From Avichristensenella sp031550535 (GTDB lineage Bacteria > Bacillota > Clostridia > Christensenellales > Aristaeellaceae), in assembly GCA_031550535.1 (NCBI GenBank), contig JAVBOM010000018.1, positions 1 to 64,000 on the forward strand: DNA of 64,000 nt, in the 5' to 3' direction. Made by a program: the position numbers and the translations under genes. Below are positions 55,495 through 64,000 of this stretch, in pieces (the stretch's first letter is position 1; every line of letters starts with the position of its first letter). The notes below the pieces were generated by a model that was not told the DNA's origin, made no database searches, and saw only the letters and a list, made by a program, of their open reading frames with translations.

Positions 55495-57384
55495 TTACTT
55501 GCCCGCTTCCGCGATGGCGGCCGCCTTTTCTTCGAGCCATTTTGCGAGGGCTTCCTCGTACTCGTCAATGCCCATGGGCTCGTTGTAGATATAGATGTAC
55601 TTGGACTTTTCGTCGGAAACGCCGAACGGGTCAAAGTTCAATTCGAAGGGATTGTAGTACGCGCAGCAGTAGCCGACGCCGCCCACGGAGAACGGGGACA
55701 CGATGGCGGTATCCAGCAGCCACGCTTCCGCGTTGGCCAGCGCCTCGTAGCGCTTCACCAGGTCGACCTGTTCGTCCGTCGCCTCGCCGACCATGTCGTC
55801 ATAGATGTAGTTCTTCCACCAGCCGCCGTCAAAACCCTGGCGCGCGCCCTCTTCGCCTTCCGCGGCGGGCTCGGCCATGCCGTCGGCCATCCACATGTAG
55901 TTATACTTCTGGCCCAGACGGAACGGGTCGCAATACGTCGCCGGATCCTGGTAGTCCGCGCCCCAGTAGCACTCCATCCACGCGTAGTTGCCGGAGCGGC
56001 GGGTCACGTTCAGGAAGTCCGTGGACGGGTAGCCGTCGATCACGATGTCAATGTAGTCCGTGCCCAGCAGGTCTTCCATTTGCTGCTTGACAACCTGGGC
56101 GCGGTTCGTCCACTCGGTGGAGCTGGAGTTGTAGGGACAGTAGACCTTCACCGGGAACTCCACGCCCTCGGCCGCAAGCTCTTCCATGGCCTTCGCCTTG
56201 TATTCCAGCGCGAGCTCGGGGTTATACTGCTCCATGTTGCTGTACTCGGCCAGGTTGCCCATCTGGCTGTAGCTGACGCCGCCGGCGAACACAAAGTCGG
56301 GCAGCGTGATGGTGCGGTTGATCTTGCCTTCCGGTGAATACGGCTCGCGCGTTTCCATGGCGGCCAGCCGGTCCATACCAAAGAAGAAGCTCTTGCGGAA
56401 GTTTTCGTTGTTGGCGCATTTCAGCCATGTTTCGTGGCTGCCGCCGACACTCTCGTCAAACGTCGGCCAGAAATTGAATTCGTACCAGTACGAATACGTG
56501 CTGGAGCCGTAGCTGAGCGGGCGCACCTTGGCGGCCAGCGCGGGGTCCTCCATCCAGGACGGAACCATGGACGCGGGGATGTCCGCGTAGCTGACTTCGC
56601 CCGTCTGCACCATGATCGGGCCGAGCGTGGCTTCTTCCGCGTTGTACACATACTCGATGCGCTCAATGTGCACATTGTCGGCGTCCCAGTAGTTTTCATT
56701 CTTGATGCCGGTGCGGCCTACCTGCGGCTTGAACTCCGTCATGATGAAGCAGCTGTTGTACAGGTAGTATTCATTGGACGTGGCCCACTTTTCCCCGCAC
56801 TCGTTGAAGAACTGCTCGTTGCAGGGCAGGAAGCACACATACGTGAGGTTGGAGAGGAAATAGCTGATGGGGCCCTTCAGGGTGTATTGCAGCGTGTAGT
56901 CGTCCAGCGCCTTCACGCCGACATCCTCCCACTCGCACTTGCCCTCGAAGTACTCCTGACCATTCTTCACGAGGTCCATGTAAATATCGCTCGTCTTGGA
57001 TCCGTAGTCCGGGTCCAGAACCATTTTGGCGGTGAACTCAAAGTCATGCGCGGTCACGGGGGCGTACTGCTCGCCCTTATGGGTATACCAGTAGTTATCC
57101 TTGCGGATGTGGAACGTATACGTCGTGCCGTCCTCGGAAATCTCCCAGCTCTCGGCCACGGCCGGCTGGGCGATGCCGTACTTGTTGTACTCGATCAAGC
57201 TCTCGACAAAGTTGGCGAAGGACGCGCCGGAGCTCTGGTACAGGTAGTCCCATGTCTCCACCTCATCGGCGTACACCCGGCGGTAGACTTGGTTTTCAGC
57301 GATGCCGGACGCTTCCGACGCCAGCGCCACGCTGGAACTGAGGCCGAGCAGGAGACAGAGAAGGAGAGCCAAGGTTCTCTTCAT
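55495..57384 (-). CDS. Peptide ABC transporter substrate-binding protein (SBP family 5)
   Basis: 629 residues. A signal peptide (1-23) is not followed by an evident lipobox Cys (ALASEASG). Family-5 features: AVAESWEISEDGTTYTFHIR, VTAHDFEFTAKMVLDP, and the C-terminal SPFSVGGVGY region. It is longer than most OppA/DppA proteins (about 540) and rich in Trp and Tyr, which suits bulky ligands such as muropeptides. TAAAAGGAGGTACTTACC precedes the ATG. It heads the operon. A TATAAT (57427-57422, minus strand) lies 38 bases upstream without a good -35 box. Confidence 0.9.
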   Translation of the reverse strand: MKRTLALLLCLLLGLSSSVALASEASGIAENQVYRRVYADEVETWDYLYQSSGASFANFVESLIEYNKYGIAQPAVAESWEISEDGTTYTFHIRKDNYWYTHKGEQYAPVTAHDFEFTAKMVLDPDYGSKTSDIYMDLVKNGQEYFEGKCEWEDVGVKALDDYTLQYTLKGPISYFLSNLTYVCFLPCNEQFFNECGEKWATSNEYYLYNSCFIMTEFKPQVGRTGIKNENYWDADNVHIERIEYVYNAEEATLGPIMVQTGEVSYADIPASMVPSWMEDPALAAKVRPLSYGSSTYSYWYEFNFWPTFDESVGGSHETWLKCANNENFRKSFFFGMDRLAAMETREPYSPEGKINRTITLPDFVFAGGVSYSQMGNLAEYSNMEQYNPELALEYKAKAMEELAAEGVEFPVKVYCPYNSSSTEWTNRAQVVKQQMEDLLGTDYIDIVIDGYPSTDFLNVTRRSGNYAWMECYWGADYQDPATYCDPFRLGQKYNYMWMADGMAEPAAEGEEGARQGFDGGWWKNYIYDDMVGEATDEQVDLVKRYEALANAEAWLLDTAIVSPFSVGGVGYCCAYYNPFELNFDPFGVSDEKSKYIYIYNEPMGIDEYEEALAKWLEEKAAAIAEAGK

Positions 57385-57560
57385 GGTAAGTACCTCCTTT
57401 TATAGTCGGGCCAGACAGTTTATTATAGTAAAGCATACCATATATGGACTGGCGGATGCAATAACTATTTAGCATTATGCAGATTTTTACGATTTCCGGC
57501 CTTTCTTTGTTCAAAGGTGCCTCTTGAGACAGCACAAAGCCGGCCGCCGTGCGGCATGGG

Positions 57561-57589
57561 TTGTGCTTTTGTCCGCCAAACTGTACAAT
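57561..57589 (+). promoter_or_regulatory. Candidate promoter of the DUF1989 gene
   Basis: TTGTGC (57561-57566), N17, TACAAT (57584-57589), 45 bases before the start codon. Confidence 0.6.
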
Positions 57590-57633
57590 GACGGCGATAC
57601 GGTTAAATAAACACGAAGAAACGGGAGAGAATT

Positions 57634-58215
57634 ATGCGGCGGGAATATACGGTCAGCGCGCGCGGCGGAATCGCGGTGGATGTACAGGAGGGCCAGACCA
57701 TTTCCATCATCGACGTGGAGGGAAGGCAAGTCGTGGACTTTTTCGCGGAAGCGGCCGGGAACCCCGGCGAGTTTCTGTCCACGGGCGTCACGATCGACTG
57801 CAACGAGTCCCTGCGCCTCGCGGAAGGCGGCTTGATATACACCAACCTGTACCGGCCCATGTTCCAGCTTTTGCGCGATGACGTGGGGGAGCACGACCTG
57901 CTGCACCCCTGCTGCCGGCCGGAGATGTACGACTTTTTCTATCAGAACGGGGACGGCCATCCGAACTGCCTGGATAACATAAACGGGAGCCTCGCCAGAC
58001 AAAGGCCGATCATCCATCCCGTCAACTTCTTCATGCACACCAAAATCAACGCGGACGGCAGCATTTCCGTGGAAGTGCCCCTTTCCAGGCCAGGGGACAG
58101 GGTGGTGCTCGCCGCACGGATGGACGCGCGCTTGGGCATCGCTGCCTGCAGCGTTTCCGAGGGCAAGTGCAACGGCGGCGTGTGCTCCCCGGTGAAAATC
58201 GTGGTGGAGGGCTGA
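57634..58215 (+). CDS. DUF1989 (urea carboxylase-associated) family protein
   Basis: 193 residues. Conserved blocks: VEGRQVVDFFAEAAGNPGEF, LHPCCRPEMYDFFY, HPVNFFMHTKINADG and AACSVSEGKCNGGVCSPVKI. The Cys and His residues fit a metal or active site. Characterised relatives form carboxyguanidine deiminase with urea/guanidine carboxylases, but no carboxylase or allophanate hydrolase is nearby and the gene is alone, so the reaction is open. GGGAGAGAATT precedes the ATG. Confidence 0.88.
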   Translation: MRREYTVSARGGIAVDVQEGQTISIIDVEGRQVVDFFAEAAGNPGEFLSTGVTIDCNESLRLAEGGLIYTNLYRPMFQLLRDDVGEHDLLHPCCRPEMYDFFYQNGDGHPNCLDNINGSLARQRPIIHPVNFFMHTKINADGSISVEVPLSRPGDRVVLAARMDARLGIAACSVSEGKCNGGVCSPVKIVVEG

Positions 58216-58235
58216 TGATCTCATCATTTCCTAAC

Positions 58236-58264
58236 TTGCCTTCCGTTTGCGCGTAGGGTACAAT
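58236..58264 (+). promoter_or_regulatory. Promoter of the ABC exporter pair
   Basis: TTGCCT (58236-58241), N17, TACAAT (58259-58264), 60 bases before the first ATG. Confidence 0.6.
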
Positions 58265-58324
58265 TTTCGCAACGGATGCCCGGAACGCCCGCATATGCGC
58301 ATCACACAGGACGGGGGGCTTGTT

Positions 58325-60184
58325 ATGGACGCCGCCACCACCAGACCGCAGGGTGCCACCAAGGGTTCCATCCGCAAAAGCGTCGCATACACCACCAGGA
58401 CGTATTGGCAGGACCGCAAGGCAATCGTGCTGATCGCGGCGCTCGCCGTGCCGCTGCGCGTCGCGCTGCCGTACATCGGCATTCTGCTGCCCAAACTGAC
58501 CATCGACCTGCTGACCACGGGCGCGACGGCCGAGCGGTTTGCGCTGACGCTGGGCGGCATGGCGCTGCTGATGGCGCTCGTCTCCTTTGCCAAGCGCTAT
58601 TCTGACGCCATTGTGAACGATTCTGTCGGCACGTTCGGCATCTTCCGCCAATTGCTTAACACCATGCGCAAGCGCATGACCATGGACTACGCGCTGATGC
58701 TCGACCCGGGCTTCAAAGAAGCGGAAGACAAGCTGGACAGGGCGATGTCGAGCAACCACGCGCCCGCGATGAACATCCCGCGCACGATGGTGGAGCTGCT
58801 GTCGAGCGCGGGCGGCCTTCTGCTCTACGCGGGCGTCATCGCGTCGGTGCATCCGCTCATCCTCGGGCTGCTCGCGGTGTCGGCGGGCAGCAACTGGCTG
58901 GCGCTGTCGCGCGCGCGGGCCTATATGGAAAAGACCCGCGAGGCGCGCGGCAAGGCGCACCGCCGGATCGAGACGCTGCGAAAGGCCCTGCAGAACCCCG
59001 CCGCGGCCAAGGACATGCGGCTGTACGGCGCGCTTGGCTGGGTGTACGGCTGGGCGTCAGGCCAGTTTGCGCAGTGGCGGGACAGCGAGGGCAAGGTCGC
59101 GGGCAAACAGATGGCCGCGCAGATGATCGACGGCGCGCTCGTGCTCCTGCGGGACGGCATCGCCTACGCGTTCCTGCTGTCGCTGCTGCTGACGGACCGG
59201 ATGACACCGGGTGATTTTGTATACGTGTTCTCCGCCATCGGCGCGCTGTCGGGCTGGATAGCCGGCGTGCTGACCGGCTTCTCGGATCTATCCAAGGCGA
59301 GCGTTGAGATGATGGACATCATCGCCGTCGGCGAGTACCCCGACCGGATGCGCACCGGCCCCGGCTGCCGGATGCCCATAGGGGACGCGCTGCCGCCGTC
59401 GCTGTCGCTTTCGGGCGTGTCCTACACGTACCCGGGCGCGGAAAAACAGGCGCTTTCGGACATCAACCTGACGATCCGGCAGGGCGAGCGCATCGCCATC
59501 GTCGGCGCGAACGGCGCGGGCAAGACGACGCTCATCAAGGTGCTGACCGGCCTGTACCAGCCGACGGAGGGTACGGTGTCGCTCGCGGGCGTCCCGCAGC
59601 CGGAGTACAACCGCGACGAGTACTATTCGCTCTTTTCGCCCGTGTTCCAGGACATCCACCTGCTGTCGTGCGACATCGCGGGCAACGTATCCCAGCAGAC
59701 GCCGGAGGACACGGACATGGCCCGCGTGTGGCGCTGCCTTGAGGGTGCGGGGCTGGCGGACAAGGTAAAAAGCCTGCCGAAGGCAGAAAAGACGCTGCTG
59801 GTCCGGTCCGTCAGCGCGGAGGCCATCGAGCTGTCCGGCGGCGAGAAGCAGAAGCTGGCGATGGCGCGCGCGCTGTACAAGGACGCGCCGGTGCTGGTGC
59901 TGGACGAACCGACCGCCGCGCTAGACCCGATCGCGGAAAACGAGACGTACCTGAAATACGCGGAGCTGACGGAGGGCAAAACGTCGGTCTATATCTCGCA
60001 CCGGCTGGCGAGCACGCGGTTTTGCGACCGGATTCTGCTGCTTGACGGCAACACGCTGACGGAGCAGGGCACGCATGACGAGCTGATGCGCCTGGGCGGC
60101 ACGTACGCGCACATGTTCCAGGTGCAGGCAAGCTATTACCAAGAGGAACAGCGCGCCGGAGAGGGGGAAGCGGTCCATGCGTAA
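58325..60184 (+). CDS. ABC exporter half-transporter, subunit 1
   Basis: 619 residues: a membrane domain (about 30-330, five to six helices) followed by an ATPase domain (about 360-600). Motifs: Walker A GANGAGKTT, Q-loop SPVFQDIH, signature ELSGGEKQKLAMARAL, Walker B VLVLDEPTAALD, H-switch ISHRL. ATG 58325 is chosen because GACGGGGGG lies just upstream; the frame open upstream starts inside the promoter. The next gene overlaps by 8 bases, so the two form a heterodimeric exporter. Substrate could be a peptide, lipid or drug; none is indicated. The catalytic Glu after Walker B is replaced by Pro (DEPTAALD has E then P as usual), so the site looks intact. Confidence 0.88.
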   Translation: MDAATTRPQGATKGSIRKSVAYTTRTYWQDRKAIVLIAALAVPLRVALPYIGILLPKLTIDLLTTGATAERFALTLGGMALLMALVSFAKRYSDAIVNDSVGTFGIFRQLLNTMRKRMTMDYALMLDPGFKEAEDKLDRAMSSNHAPAMNIPRTMVELLSSAGGLLLYAGVIASVHPLILGLLAVSAGSNWLALSRARAYMEKTREARGKAHRRIETLRKALQNPAAAKDMRLYGALGWVYGWASGQFAQWRDSEGKVAGKQMAAQMIDGALVLLRDGIAYAFLLSLLLTDRMTPGDFVYVFSAIGALSGWIAGVLTGFSDLSKASVEMMDIIAVGEYPDRMRTGPGCRMPIGDALPPSLSLSGVSYTYPGAEKQALSDINLTIRQGERIAIVGANGAGKTTLIKVLTGLYQPTEGTVSLAGVPQPEYNRDEYYSLFSPVFQDIHLLSCDIAGNVSQQTPEDTDMARVWRCLEGAGLADKVKSLPKAEKTLLVRSVSAEAIELSGGEKQKLAMARALYKDAPVLVLDEPTAALDPIAENETYLKYAELTEGKTSVYISHRLASTRFCDRILLLDGNTLTEQGTHDELMRLGGTYAHMFQVQASYYQEEQRAGEGEAVHA

Positions 60185-62069
60185 AGAAAAAAAGGCGAAC
60201 GGGCAAAACGGCCTGTCCTTTCGAGAAACCTTGCGTACCCTGGCGGGCGGCTACCGTGTCGTGCGGAAGATCACGCCCGCGTTCCTGCCGTGCGCCCTCT
60301 TCAACGCGTTCCTGCTGGCCATGCAGCCACTGGCGGTGCTGTACTTTTCCGGCCGCATTCTGACCGAAATCACGGGCGGCCGCAATATCGCAACGCTCGC
60401 GTGGCTGGCCGGCGGCGCGGTTTTGCTGACATTTGTGGCGACAATGCTGCGCGCGTGGCTGACGCGCGTCCTGGCGGTGAACAGCGACATGAGCGCGTTC
60501 GTCCGGCTGGAACTGCTGCAGGCGGAACGCTTTGCCCGGATGGAATACGCGTACACGGAGGACGGCAAGGTCAGCGAGCGCCTGGCCGACATCCACGTCA
60601 AGGCATCGGGCAACGGCCTTGGCGTCATGATGCTCTACCACCGGACGATGATCACCGCGCAGATGTTCTTTTCCTTCGCGCTGTCGCTGGCGCTGCTTTC
60701 CGGCATGCTCGCGCCCGGCGCGGCGACGGCGCAGTCCTTTGCCACGTCACCCATGGCGACCGCGCTGCTCGTGCTGCTGCTGGCGGCGAGCCTCTTCATC
60801 AGCGTGCGCACCCAGAAGGTCTGGCGGACCCGGCAGGAGGAGATATACACCGAAAACGCCAAGGCCAACACATCGGTCTGGTATTATAACGAATATATCG
60901 GCGCGGAGGCGGCGGCCAAGGACATCCGCCTCTACAACCAATCCCCCGCGCTGATGCGCATCTACGAGCAGGCGTTCAGCATGGACCGGTGGTTCCGGTT
61001 TTTCTCCCTGGATGGGAAGCTGGAGGGGCTGAGCGAGGCGGCGCTGACGCTGGTGGGCGGTGGCGCGTACCTGCTGATCGGCCTGCGCGCGCTGGCAGGG
61101 ATGTACCCGATCGGGGCCGTCGTGCAGTACGTCGGCGCGATCACCGCGCTGGCCACGGCGGCGGGGGCGCTTATGAGGTTCACGGCGCAGATCTATAACA
61201 ACGCCGTGTTCATCAAGCCGATGCTGGACTATCTGGACCTGCCAGACCTGCTGACGCGCGGCACGCGCCCCGTGCCGGAGAGCGCCGGGCGCGATTCCGT
61301 GTTCGAGTTCCGCGGCGTCTCGTTCCAATACCCCGGCACGGAAACCTTCGCGCTGAAGGATATAAACCTGACGATGCGCGCGGGCAAGCGGCTGGCTGTC
61401 GTCGGCCTGAACGGCGGCGGGAAAACGACTATGATCAAGCTGCTGTGCCGCCTGTACGACCCGACCGAGGGCCAGATTCTGCTGGACGGGGTCGATATCC
61501 GCGAGTACGACATCGACCAATACCGGGCGCTGTTCTCCGTCGTGTTCCAGGACTTCACGCTCTTCCCGCTGCCGCTCGGGGAAAATGTGGCGGCCAGTGC
61601 CGCGCCGGATCTCGCGCGCGCGGAGAAGTGCCTGCGGGACGCGGGCTTTGCGGAGCGCCTGGGGCGGATGCCCGAGAGGCTGAGCAGCATTCTGTACAGG
61701 ACGTTTGACGAGGAGAAAGGCGTGCAGGTCTCCGGCGGCGAGGCGCAGAAAATCGCGCTGGCGCGCGCGCTGTACCGGGGCGCGCCGATCGTGATTCTGG
61801 ACGAACCGACCGCCGCGCTGGATCCGATCGCCGAGGCGGAGGTCTACGCCACCTTTGACCAGACCATCGGCGACAAGACGGCTGTGTTCATCTCGCACCG
61901 GCTGTCGTCCTGCCGCTTCTGCGACGACATCGCCGTGTTTGAGGCGGGGAAGCTCGTGCAGCGCGGCCCGCACGACACGCTGCTGGGGGATACGGGCGGG
62001 CTGTACGCCGCGCTGTGGGACGCGCAGGCGCGGCACTATGTGGATACGCCGGGGGCGCAGGCGGGGTGA
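60177..62069 (+). CDS. ABC exporter half-transporter, subunit 2
   Basis: 630 residues with a membrane domain (about 30-340) and ATPase domain (about 370-610). Motifs: Walker A GLNGGGKTT, Q-loop SVVFQDFT, signature QVSGGEAQKIALARAL, Walker B IVILDEPTAALD, H-switch ISHRLSS. It starts within the end of subunit 1 (8-base overlap). Both subunits share CRFCDDIAVF/TRFCDRILLL-type C-terminal ends, which indicates an ancient duplication. It ends at a small hairpin terminator at 62165. Confidence 0.88.
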   Translation: MRKEKKANGQNGLSFRETLRTLAGGYRVVRKITPAFLPCALFNAFLLAMQPLAVLYFSGRILTEITGGRNIATLAWLAGGAVLLTFVATMLRAWLTRVLAVNSDMSAFVRLELLQAERFARMEYAYTEDGKVSERLADIHVKASGNGLGVMMLYHRTMITAQMFFSFALSLALLSGMLAPGAATAQSFATSPMATALLVLLLAASLFISVRTQKVWRTRQEEIYTENAKANTSVWYYNEYIGAEAAAKDIRLYNQSPALMRIYEQAFSMDRWFRFFSLDGKLEGLSEAALTLVGGGAYLLIGLRALAGMYPIGAVVQYVGAITALATAAGALMRFTAQIYNNAVFIKPMLDYLDLPDLLTRGTRPVPESAGRDSVFEFRGVSFQYPGTETFALKDINLTMRAGKRLAVVGLNGGGKTTMIKLLCRLYDPTEGQILLDGVDIREYDIDQYRALFSVVFQDFTLFPLPLGENVAASAAPDLARAEKCLRDAGFAERLGRMPERLSSILYRTFDEEKGVQVSGGEAQKIALARALYRGAPIVILDEPTAALDPIAEAEVYATFDQTIGDKTAVFISHRLSSCRFCDDIAVFEAGKLVQRGPHDTLLGDTGGLYAALWDAQARHYVDTPGAQAG

Positions 62070-62563
62070 GGGATGCCTGGGGATAAGCCGCGTCGACGCC
62101 CTTCGGGTGTAGCGCGCGAAGCGGGCGGATCGCCAGCCCTCCCATGGCCTATGGCCGAACGGAGGGGCGGCGTTCCGCCCGTTTTGTGTCGGAGCCTTTG
62201 GGTGGGGCATATGCGGCGCGTCTTGAGTGTGCGCCGTCCCTGCACATGCAGGGAAAGCGCGCATAGCAGGCACACAACAAGCCGTAGGGACGCGCATCGC
62301 ACTTCCGCCCTGTCCCGCGTCAATCATGCCGCATGCAGCATGCGTTACGCCGCGATGAAGCAGCCCGCCCGGTATTGGCAACATAAAAAAGAAAGTGGCG
62401 CGTGGCCGTCGTGACATCCTCTGCGTATCAGCCACGCCAAGGTTCAACGCCGCTACCACAAAGCATGGAAGGGCAAAACCAACCGTCAATTGGTAAAGAA
62501 GAGACCCGGTGTATCGTCGATCCAGACCAGAAACCGCCACCGTGCCTATCGGGCACCCACTCC
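62070..62563. other. Gene-poor stretch between the exporter pair and AddB
   Basis: About 490 bases with hairpins (CCCTGCACATGCAGGG near 62230; GCATGCAGCATGC near 62332) and no supported gene. One basic reading frame (about 62426-62570, KVQRRYHKAWKGKTNRQLVK) could be a remnant coding piece but lacks a start with a ribosome binding site. Confidence 0.4.
62165..62185 (+). terminator. Probable terminator after the ABC exporter pair
   Basis: GGGCGG and CCGCCC stem with the stable 4-base loop CGTT, followed by GTTTTG; about 95 bases after the stop codon. Confidence 0.5.
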
Positions 62564-64000
62564 TCACACGCCGTCCATCGCCTCCCCTTCGTTCCCCCTC
62601 CCCATCGCCTCCTCCACCAGCGCGTCCTGCGTCAGCTTCCGCACCTTCCGCGCCCTGTGCCCGGGCATCGCCGGGTCAAACCCGCAAATCTCCCGGTAAT
62701 CGCACCAGGCGCACGCGGTCCACGCGTCCAGTTGCGCGGGGTTCGGGGAGATTTCCCCCTGCTCGATCTGTCCGGCGATTTCCTCCGCCATCGACCGGGC
62801 GTAGCGCATCAGCGCGTCCAGAGCCCCGGCGTCCAGCGCGCCCGCGCTCTTTTTCACATCCCCGTCCTTCTTGAACAGGTCATTCGCGTTCTCCATCGCG
62901 TGCAGCACGCGCACATCCGACAGCACGATGCCCTTCAGGCGCAGTTTTTCCGCCAGCGCCGCCTCGATCGCGGCCACATCGCGGCTGTCCGTCTCCACCA
63001 GCGGATCCTCAAAGCGGGAGTAAAACGCGCCCGCCGCGTGCACGCCCGGGTATGCCGTCAGCGCCGCCGATAAGTACAGCAGCAGTTGGAGCTGTAGCCC
63101 CGCGCCGATCCTGGACGGCTCCAGCTTTGTCGCGCCGGACTTGTAGTCCACCACGCGCAGCCACGTATCGCCATCCTCCTGGTAAAAATCGATGCGGTCG
63201 ATCCGGCCCTTGAGCCACACGGTCCGCCCGTCCGGCAGCGCGAGCGAAACGGGCGGCAGCGGGTCGCCCGGGCCGAACCGCGCCTCAATGACGCCCGTGC
63301 GGAACGCGCCCCGGCGAAGCTGGTCCGCGTATGTCCAGGCCGCGCGGCGCGCGACGCGGCAGAGCGAATCGCCCGTGGCGCGCAGCATCGCGTTGTCGTC
63401 CAGCGGCCTGCCCTCCCACTCGGCGGTGAGCGGCGCGAGCACGCTGTCCATCAGCGCGTCGCTCTCCTCGCGGGTGATTTCGGGCCAGTTCGGCGCTTTC
63501 GCCGCGAGCTTGGCATACCCCTCGATGGCGCGGTGGTAGAACGTGCCGGACTCGTCGCTGCGAATCTCAAACGCCCGGCGCGGCTTTGGCCGGAGGCCGT
63601 GCGCGACAAAGTGCTGGTATGGGCAGTTCGCGAACGCCTCCAGGCGGGAGATGCTCGCGTCGCCCAGCGCGTACAGCGCGCGCGCCGTGCGCCTGGGGAG
63701 CGGAGCCGTGCCGCCGCGCGACTCAAACGCGCGCAGCACCCGTTCCGCCTGGGCGCGCGTTTCCGGCGCGCGCAGCAGGAAGGCCGCCGCTTCCGCCGCG
63801 TCGCCCGTCAGCTCGCCCTTGTCCGCGGCGGCGCGGAGCGCGGGGCCCAGCGCGTCCAGCGCCGTGCCGGGCGAGTGCCACGCCACGACATCCTGCCCCG
63901 TGCCGCTGCCGCGCTCTGTAAGGTCCGGGAACACGCGGCGCAGCAGCTTCAGCACCGTCGCGGGCCGCTGCGCCTCGCCGCCTGCCCCCGCGTGCGCGTG
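62564..64000 (-). CDS. addB: ATP-dependent helicase/nuclease subunit AddB, C-terminal part
   Basis: The last 478 residues of AddB; the gene runs off the right edge and the reading frame is open to the end. The nuclease domain is recognised by ESGTFYHRAIEGY, KGRIDRIDFYQEDGDTWLRV then VDYKSG, and by iron-sulphur cysteines: one in FANCPYQHF and three in CAWCDYREIC, the C-x2-C-x5-C spacing of B. subtilis AddB. AddAB processes double-strand breaks for recombination in Gram-positive bacteria. An addA gene is expected further along, outside this window or on the downstream side; none is present within it. The start codon is not in the window. Confidence 0.9.
   Translation of the reverse strand, partial: HAHAGAGGEAQRPATVLKLLRRVFPDLTERGSGTGQDVVAWHSPGTALDALGPALRAAADKGELTGDAAEAAAFLLRAPETRAQAERVLRAFESRGGTAPLPRRTARALYALGDASISRLEAFANCPYQHFVAHGLRPKPRRAFEIRSDESGTFYHRAIEGYAKLAAKAPNWPEITREESDALMDSVLAPLTAEWEGRPLDDNAMLRATGDSLCRVARRAAWTYADQLRRGAFRTGVIEARFGPGDPLPPVSLALPDGRTVWLKGRIDRIDFYQEDGDTWLRVVDYKSGATKLEPSRIGAGLQLQLLLYLSAALTAYPGVHAAGAFYSRFEDPLVETDSRDVAAIEAALAEKLRLKGIVLSDVRVLHAMENANDLFKKDGDVKKSAGALDAGALDALMRYARSMAEEIAGQIEQGEISPNPAQLDAWTACAWCDYREICGFDPAMPGHRARKVRKLTQDALVEEAMGRGNEGEAMDGV

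Noticed and set aside
60747..62567. 606-codon frame on the minus strand over the second ABC exporter gene
   Set aside because: No recognisable domain. The plus-strand frame has intact Walker and signature motifs.
62426..62570. Basic reading frame before AddB considered as a transposase or ribosomal-protein fragment
   Set aside because: No start with a ribosome binding site, no convincing family match by eye, and a stop directly upstream.

Overview
The window looks like chromosome of a high-GC, Gram-positive (monoderm) anaerobe of the Clostridia (Bacillota), probably from gut or rumen. I infer this from strong AGGAGG-type ribosome binding sites, near-perfect SigA promoters (several TTGACA-N17-TATAAT), a BlaI/MecI-type repressor, KtrAB potassium uptake, AddB, a dpp/ykf-like cell-wall-peptide cluster, pectin and sugar catabolism genes, and secreted proteins with Pro-Thr-Glu repeats. 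The genus cannot be read from the sequence. I see no rRNA, CRISPR array, phage genes, transposase or plasmid functions; there is one tRNA (Val-GAC).

Layout. 1-2861: a four-carbon acid sugar module (LarA-like isomerase, D-threonate-type kinase, PdxA-type dehydrogenase, whose N-terminus is interrupted by a stop codon). 3253-4956: a GH3 glycosidase. 5166-12016: a compact operon joining a GAF-domain ABC ATPase, an FtsX-type permease, a secreted FecR/zinc-ribbon protein and a CHASE2-adenylate/guanylate cyclase; this is the best candidate for an undescribed signalling system. 12017-12177: a long inverted-repeat element. 12185-16552: a short UvrA-like ATPase and a TPR/propeller protein. 16764-18107: two paralogous small secreted proteins and a putative 46-residue membrane peptide. 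18380-22141: DUF308 membrane protein, MarR regulator, FtsH and a Nudix hydrolase. 22183-26247: M55 peptidase, membrane acyltransferase-like protein, and an HTH protein with a membrane tail.

26266-33124: a BlaI-type repressor divergent from a six-gene sugar operon (SIS isomerase, split transketolase, FGGY kinase, fucose-isomerase-like protein, nucleoside hydrolase). 33134-39121: an Mgl-type sugar ABC transporter with two binding proteins. 39253-43243: KtrB, KtrA, HD hydrolase, and a covalently flavinylated-type lipoprotein. 43772-46122: DUF4097 protein, tRNA-Val, GH105 pectin enzyme. 46637-57384: a cell-wall-peptide salvage cluster (ABC peptide importer, alanine racemase, M20 amidohydrolase, M55 D-aminopeptidase, LD-carboxypeptidase), whose permease carries an SH3b-like extracellular insert. 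57634-62069: DUF1989 protein and a two-subunit ABC exporter. 62564-64000: the C-terminal part of AddB.

The window is peppered with a 60-bp two-hairpin repeat (type A, 12 full and 2 half copies) and a related element (type B). Several copies lie inside reading frames and are translated: at the C-terminus of the sugar-acid kinase, inside the Nudix hydrolase, at the N-terminus of a sugar-binding protein, and (type B) in the middle of a small secreted protein. These translated repeats and the cyclase operon are the most unusual aspects of the region. All functional calls come from reading motifs by eye; no database search was run.
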